This document shows positions 13,246 through 17,232 of a DNA stretch of 17,232 nt, in pieces. The DNA lies in the NCBI GenBank assembly GCA_002407045.1, contig DHKB01000036.1, positions 1 through 17,232 of the forward strand, read 5' to 3'. The notes beneath the pieces were generated by a model that saw nothing but the letters and a program-made list of their open reading frames with translations, had not been told where the DNA came from and ran no database searches. The stretch is from Candidatus Bruticola papionis. Lineage in GTDB: Bacteria > Vulcanimicrobiota > Xenobia > Xenobiales > Xenobiaceae. Within the stretch, counting starts at the first letter, position 1, and each line of letters starts with the position of its first letter. The translations under genes and the position numbers were made by a program.

Positions 13246-14676
13246 ATGGCCGATTCTTTATCTGTCGGTCAGCGAGTTGAGCTGACTATAAATGACTTTG
13301 CAGTAGGCGGAGAAGCCGTAGGAAGAGTAGGCAACTTCGTGCTTTTTATTCCCGGCGCTTCTCCGGGTGACAAAGTAGAAGCCCAAATAACTGAGCTGAA
13401 GAAGAACTACGGCCGAGCCCGCATTCACAGGATTATCGTTCCTTCTATGCGTCGTATTCAGCCTCGTTGCCCAGTTTACAGTGAATGTGGCGGTTGCCAT
13501 TTACAGCATGTAAATTACGATTCTCAGTTGGAATTTAAAACAAAGATGGTGCAAGATGCTTTGCGCCATATAGCTGGCCTTGATGGCGTTAAAGTACGTC
13601 CTTGTAAGAGGATGAGCCGCCCTTGGAACTATCGCTCCAAAACGCAAATGGTTGTAGGGGCTAAACCTTATTTGTTGCGTACCGACAACAACAAAGAGGA
13701 AGACAACGTACCGCGTTTTCACCCTTACGTAGGCTATTATGCTAAGGGCACTCACTCAATTGTCAGAGTAGAAAATTGTGCTATTCAGCACGAAGTAAAC
13801 AACGAGTTAATGAACGCTTGTCGTGAAGCTATAGAACGTTTGCAATGGCCTGTTTACAACAGCGAAGACGGCAGCGGAGCTATTCGTTACTTAGTGGCTC
13901 GTCATGGTTATTATTCAAACCAAACTTTGTTGGTTATTGTCTCTAGTCAGCCTCGCTTACCCAAAGTAAGAGAATTTGTAGATATTGTTCGCAAGCGTGT
14001 ACGTTCTCTTTGTGGTGTGGTGCTGAACTTAAATCCGCATCGTACCAATGTTATTTTGGGCACTCGCAACTCTGTTTTATGGGGTAGCGACCACATAGTG
14101 GAAGAGGTAGCAGGCTTAAAATTCAACATCTCTGCCAATTCTTTCTTCCAAGTTAATATTGAAGGTTTGGAGACTATCTACTCTCAGTTAGATCAGTTCT
14201 TGCAAATTCAGCCTCGCGATACTATTTTAGACGCTTATTGCGGCGTTGGCTCTTTGGCTTTATATATGGCTCGCCAAGCTAAGCGCGTTTTTGGTATCGA
14301 TGAGTGCCAAGAAGCCATTGAAGATGCTGTGGTCAATTCAGATCTTAACGGTTTGACCAACACAACTTTTATGGATGGTACCGTAGAAAAAGTCTTACCG
14401 GGTTTGTGCAGTAAAGGCTCTCTGTTGCAACGTCGCACCAGTTTTAGTGCTGCAGTACTGGATCCACCCCGTAAAGGGTGTGATCCTGTGGTTTTGGAGA
14501 CGATTGCCAAAATGCGCATTCCGCGTATAGCCTACGTTTCTTGTAACCCTTCTACTTTAGCTCGTGATTTGGGAATTTTGACCGAGAAAGGTTACACCGT
14601 TTTGGAAGTGCAGCCTATCGACATGTTCCCTCAGACTTACCACGTTGAGTGTGTAGCTCACATTATTCGGAAATAG
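13246..14676 (+). CDS. rlmD: 23S rRNA (uracil-5-)-methyltransferase, RumA/RlmD type
   Basis: A SAM-dependent enzyme making m5U in 23S rRNA (U1939 for RlmD, or both U747 and U1939 for Bacillota RlmCD; sequence alone does not decide). An N-terminal TRAM domain spans residues 5-60. The 4Fe-4S cysteines are C75, C81, C84 (C-x5-C-x2-C) and C178. The SAM motif is LDAYCGVGSLAL (328-339). The motif DPPRKGCD (406-413), the nucleophile C433 in SCNPSTLARDL and the base E468 in HVECVAHI are all present. I chose the ATG at 13246, with AAGGAG seven bases upstream, giving 476 residues. The GTG at 13201 would add 15 residues and lies in the leader hairpin region. The Clp gene starts one base after its stop. 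Confidence 0.95.
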   Translation: MADSLSVGQRVELTINDFAVGGEAVGRVGNFVLFIPGASPGDKVEAQITELKKNYGRARIHRIIVPSMRRIQPRCPVYSECGGCHLQHVNYDSQLEFKTKMVQDALRHIAGLDGVKVRPCKRMSRPWNYRSKTQMVVGAKPYLLRTDNNKEEDNVPRFHPYVGYYAKGTHSIVRVENCAIQHEVNNELMNACREAIERLQWPVYNSEDGSGAIRYLVARHGYYSNQTLLVIVSSQPRLPKVREFVDIVRKRVRSLCGVVLNLNPHRTNVILGTRNSVLWGSDHIVEEVAGLKFNISANSFFQVNIEGLETIYSQLDQFLQIQPRDTILDAYCGVGSLALYMARQAKRVFGIDECQEAIEDAVVNSDLNGLTNTTFMDGTVEKVLPGLCSKGSLLQRRTSFSAAVLDPPRKGCDPVVLETIAKMRIPRIAYVSCNPSTLARDLGILTEKGYTVLEVQPIDMFPQTYHVECVAHIIRK

Positions 14677-14677
14677 T

Positions 14678-17232
14678 ATGGCCATAAATAACAGCGAAGC
14701 TACCGAACGAGTTATTGCCAGAGCCAATCAGCTTTCTCGTTCCTGGAAACACTATTATCTTGGCATTGAGCACTTTTTTGCTGCTGCTTGCCAGCTGGAT
14801 CGTTCCTTGGCAGACGCTTTGGAAGATGTCGGCGTTCCACTTTCTGAGCTTGAAGAGGGCATTTTAGAGTTTGTGCCTTCTTCAGATGATGAGCCTATGT
14901 GGGACATCTCTGAAAAGTTGCCCGAAACGCCGCGTTATTCCAGGCTTATGAAGACAATGGTTCCAGAAGAAGCTGAGTCGGAGCAAGCTCTCAGGGTGGA
15001 GCCCAAACACGTTATCACCGCGATTTTACGCGAAGGGCGTAGCGTGCCTTGTCGCTTCTTAATTTCGCGTGATGTAGATCTTTTGGCTTTGCGCGATTCT
15101 ATACGTGGTGTTCGTCGTCCTGAAGCTCCTAAGTCTTCCGGTGGAGGCGGTGGCTTTTTTAGTCGCGGCGGTGATAAGAATATGACTGCTGACGGGCGAA
15201 AATTTGCTCGTGAGCATAAACAGCTTTTAGAATATGGCCGCGACTTAACTGAGTTGGCACGCCAGAAAAAGATGGATCCAGTGATCGGTCGCAACGACGA
15301 AGTGCGTCGCGTTTTAGAAATTTTAACGCGCAAAACTAAGTCGAATCCTGTGTTGGTTGGTGAGGCTGGCGTAGGTAAAACTTCGGTCGCTTATGGTTTG
15401 GCTCAGCGTTTAGCTGAAGGTACTGTGCCTGACGTTTTAAAAGACCACCACTTAATTGAATTGAGTTTGAGTGCGCTTGTGGCTGGTACTGGCCACCGCG
15501 GCGAATTTGAAAAACGTTTGCAGCAAGTTATTGAAGAAGTTAGCAAAGACAGATCGATTATTCTGTTTATTGACGAAATACACCAAATCGTCGGCGCCGG
15601 TGGTAGTGGCGGTATGGATGCAGGCAACATTCTCAAGCCCGCTTTAGCTCGTGGCGATCTGGCTGTTATGGGAGCTACTACTATTGACGAATACCGCCGC
15701 TATATTGAAGCTGACCCAGCTTTAGAGCGCCGTTTCCAGCAAGTGTTCGTCAGCGAGCCTTCCGAAGAAGATGCTTTGGAAATTTTAAAGGGCTTGCGGG
15801 GAAGGTATGAACAGCACCATCATGTGCAATTTACCGACGAAGCCTTGCTGGCCGCCGTTAAATTATCTGTAAGGTTTTTACCGGATCGAAATTTGCCCGA
15901 CAAGGCTATAGACTTAATAGATGAAGCGGCGGCCCGCATTAAAACTCGCGGTAATTGCCAGCAGCAAGGAATGCAAGAAGTTACCGAAGAGGTTATTGCT
16001 GAAGTTGTGGCTGATTGGACTGGCGTGCCTATTTCCCGTATAGCCAACGAAGAAGAGGCTCGCTTATTAGATATGGAAAACTTGCTGCGCGGACGTGTAG
16101 TCGGGCAAGACCATGCTGTGGCTGCGGTGGCCAGCACTATACGTGTAGTGCGCGTCGGTTTTTCTTCGCCCACTAGGCCCAGCGGTGTTTTCCTTTTCTT
16201 GGGGCCCAGCGGTGTAGGTAAAACTGAGCTGGCCAAAACTTTAGCTGAGTTCCTTTTTGGTTCAGAGCGCGATATGATCCGCTTGGATATGTCGGAATTT
16301 CATGACAAGCATTCTATCGCCCGCTTGATAGGCGCTCCTCCCGGATATGTAGGTTATGAAGGTGAAGGCCAGCTAACCAAAGCTGTGCGCACTAAGCCGT
16401 TTTGTGTTATTTTGCTTGATGAAGTTGAAAAGGCTCACCCAGACGTTTTTGACTTATTCTTGCAAGTTTTTGATGATGGTCGTTTAACTGACGCTAGAGG
16501 GCGCACGGTAAACTTCACCAACTCCATTATCATTATGACTTCCAACTTGGGATCGCGCAAAGCCTTAGATATGGCTTCAGCCCAAGTAGCTGCAGCCGGT
16601 GCCGCTTTAGAAAAAGCTACTGGTGACGAAGAAATGGGCGCTTTGGCTAAGATGGAAAATCCTTTGGCCAATATTTTGCCTACCGACAGAGGATACGTCG
16701 GCCAATTGGATGATATGCCTGAAGTTTACCAGGCAGCTTTGCGTGGCCATTTCCGTTTAGAGTTTTTGAATCGTATCGATGAAATTATCGTTTTCAAAAC
16801 TCTTAAGCGCGAAGATTTACAAGGCATTGTCGATATTAACTTATCCAAATGTATTAAGCGCATTCGTGAGAGTCGTCAAGTAGATCTCCATGTTACTAAA
16901 GCTGTTATCAATTTCTTGCTTGACAAGGGATATCATCCAGAATATGGCGCTCGTCCTTTAAATAGGGCTATCGATACTTGGTTGACTAGACCATTTGCCG
17001 AATATGTTTTGCGCCATAAAGTGCCGCCGAACACGGTTATTTGGGCTGATATGGATGAGGATGAAGAAAAAGTCAACTTCTCTTTAGATAACCGCGCTTT
17101 GGGTGACACTTTTGGAGGTGATAACTCACCTTCGGCAGAGGAGCCATCTCGCCGCTATGATCGTGATAACGAACCTCCGGCTGCCGGTTCGCCAAGTGGT
17201 TACTCTCAGCAGGGTGGTTACCCTCAACAGCA
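14678..17232 (+). CDS. Clp/Hsp100 AAA+ ATPase (ClpC/ClpA-like), C-terminus beyond window
   Basis: A two-ring protein unfoldase, 851 residues visible with no stop. The N-terminal Clp repeat domain spans about 1-135, and a Gly/Ser-rich linker 141-158. The first ATPase has Walker A GEAGVGKT (228-235), Walker B LFIDE (296-300) and Arg finger ERRF (350-353). The second has WTGVPISRI (447-455), Walker A GPSGVGKT (509-516), pore loop GYVGY (556-560), Walker B ILLDE (578-582), NRIDE (698-702) and sensor 2 GARPLNR (757-763). Three features are unusual. There is no UVR or coiled-coil middle domain, since residues 418-436 lead straight to the second module. The first pore loop reads GTGHRGEF (270-277), with His instead of Tyr. 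A segment of about 66 residues (627-692) replaces the shorter ClpB/ClpC loop. The visible tail is Q/G/Y/P-rich. ClpP partnership is unproven. Confidence 0.93.
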   Translation, partial: MAINNSEATERVIARANQLSRSWKHYYLGIEHFFAAACQLDRSLADALEDVGVPLSELEEGILEFVPSSDDEPMWDISEKLPETPRYSRLMKTMVPEEAESEQALRVEPKHVITAILREGRSVPCRFLISRDVDLLALRDSIRGVRRPEAPKSSGGGGGFFSRGGDKNMTADGRKFAREHKQLLEYGRDLTELARQKKMDPVIGRNDEVRRVLEILTRKTKSNPVLVGEAGVGKTSVAYGLAQRLAEGTVPDVLKDHHLIELSLSALVAGTGHRGEFEKRLQQVIEEVSKDRSIILFIDEIHQIVGAGGSGGMDAGNILKPALARGDLAVMGATTIDEYRRYIEADPALERRFQQVFVSEPSEEDALEILKGLRGRYEQHHHVQFTDEALLAAVKLSVRFLPDRNLPDKAIDLIDEAAARIKTRGNCQQQGMQEVTEEVIAEVVADWTGVPISRIANEEEARLLDMENLLRGRVVGQDHAVAAVASTIRVVRVGFSSPTRPSGVFLFLGPSGVGKTELAKTLAEFLFGSERDMIRLDMSEFHDKHSIARLIGAPPGYVGYEGEGQLTKAVRTKPFCVILLDEVEKAHPDVFDLFLQVFDDGRLTDARGRTVNFTNSIIIMTSNLGSRKALDMASAQVAAAGAALEKATGDEEMGALAKMENPLANILPTDRGYVGQLDDMPEVYQAALRGHFRLEFLNRIDEIIVFKTLKREDLQGIVDINLSKCIKRIRESRQVDLHVTKAVINFLLDKGYHPEYGARPLNRAIDTWLTRPFAEYVLRHKVPPNTVIWADMDEDEEKVNFSLDNRALGDTFGGDNSPSAEEPSRRYDRDNEPPAAGSPSGYSQQGGYPQQ

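Noticed and set aside
1..17232. CRISPR array
   Set aside because: No regularly spaced direct repeats were seen. The only repeated segment is the two-copy 40-base core in the trmD-rplS gap.

Overview
The window is bacterial chromosomal DNA of moderate GC. The minus-strand half (about 1-9700) carries a housekeeping block in transcription order ffh, rpsP, khpA, rimM, trmD, rplS, lepB, rbgA, rnhB, xerC, then a RelA/SpoT-like gene. This order is typical of Bacillota and related Terrabacteria. The plus-strand half combines an RNase E/G, a TrmA-type rRNA methyltransferase and an unusual Clp ATPase. I cannot name the lineage. Bacillota-related groups, or non-photosynthetic relatives of Cyanobacteria, are possible, but that is inference only.

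Region by region. 1-2477: a divergent RSH-synthetase-like protein follows the tyrosine recombinase xerC, with a fragment of another reading frame at the left edge. 2569-5031: rnhB, rbgA and lepB (RNA:DNA hybrid removal, 50S assembly, signal peptidase). 5253-9695: the ribosome and SRP cluster. Within it the trmD-rplS junction is expanded to about 580 bp. That gap holds a structured sequence resembling the omega-RNA/HEARO or IS200/IS605-type elements, a second degenerate partial copy, and a good promoter for rplS. 9696-10169: a divergent control region with a near-consensus ffh promoter and two strong stem-loops ahead of the RNase G gene. 10170-12423: RNase E/G with a C-terminal TRAM-like domain, then a lipoprotein. 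12444-13092: a bidirectional terminator, then tatA and a small helical protein on the minus strand. 13246-17232: rlmD followed after one base by a Clp/Hsp100 ATPase that runs off the right edge.

Most genes serve ribosome synthesis and RNA or protein maturation: r-proteins S16 and L19, RimM and RbgA for assembly, TrmD and RlmD for tRNA and rRNA methylation, RNase G and RNase HII for RNA processing, and Ffh, LepB and TatA for export. Several intrinsic terminators lie between genes of the cluster (khpA|rimM, two in rplS|lepB, rbgA|rnhB), so it is probably read as several adjustable units rather than one transcript.

The points most worth a second look are the omega-RNA-like insertion before rplS, the divergent RSH-like protein, the Clp ATPase (no middle domain, altered first pore loop, enlarged second-ATPase insertion, Q/G/Y-rich tail), and the RNase G-TRAM fusion.
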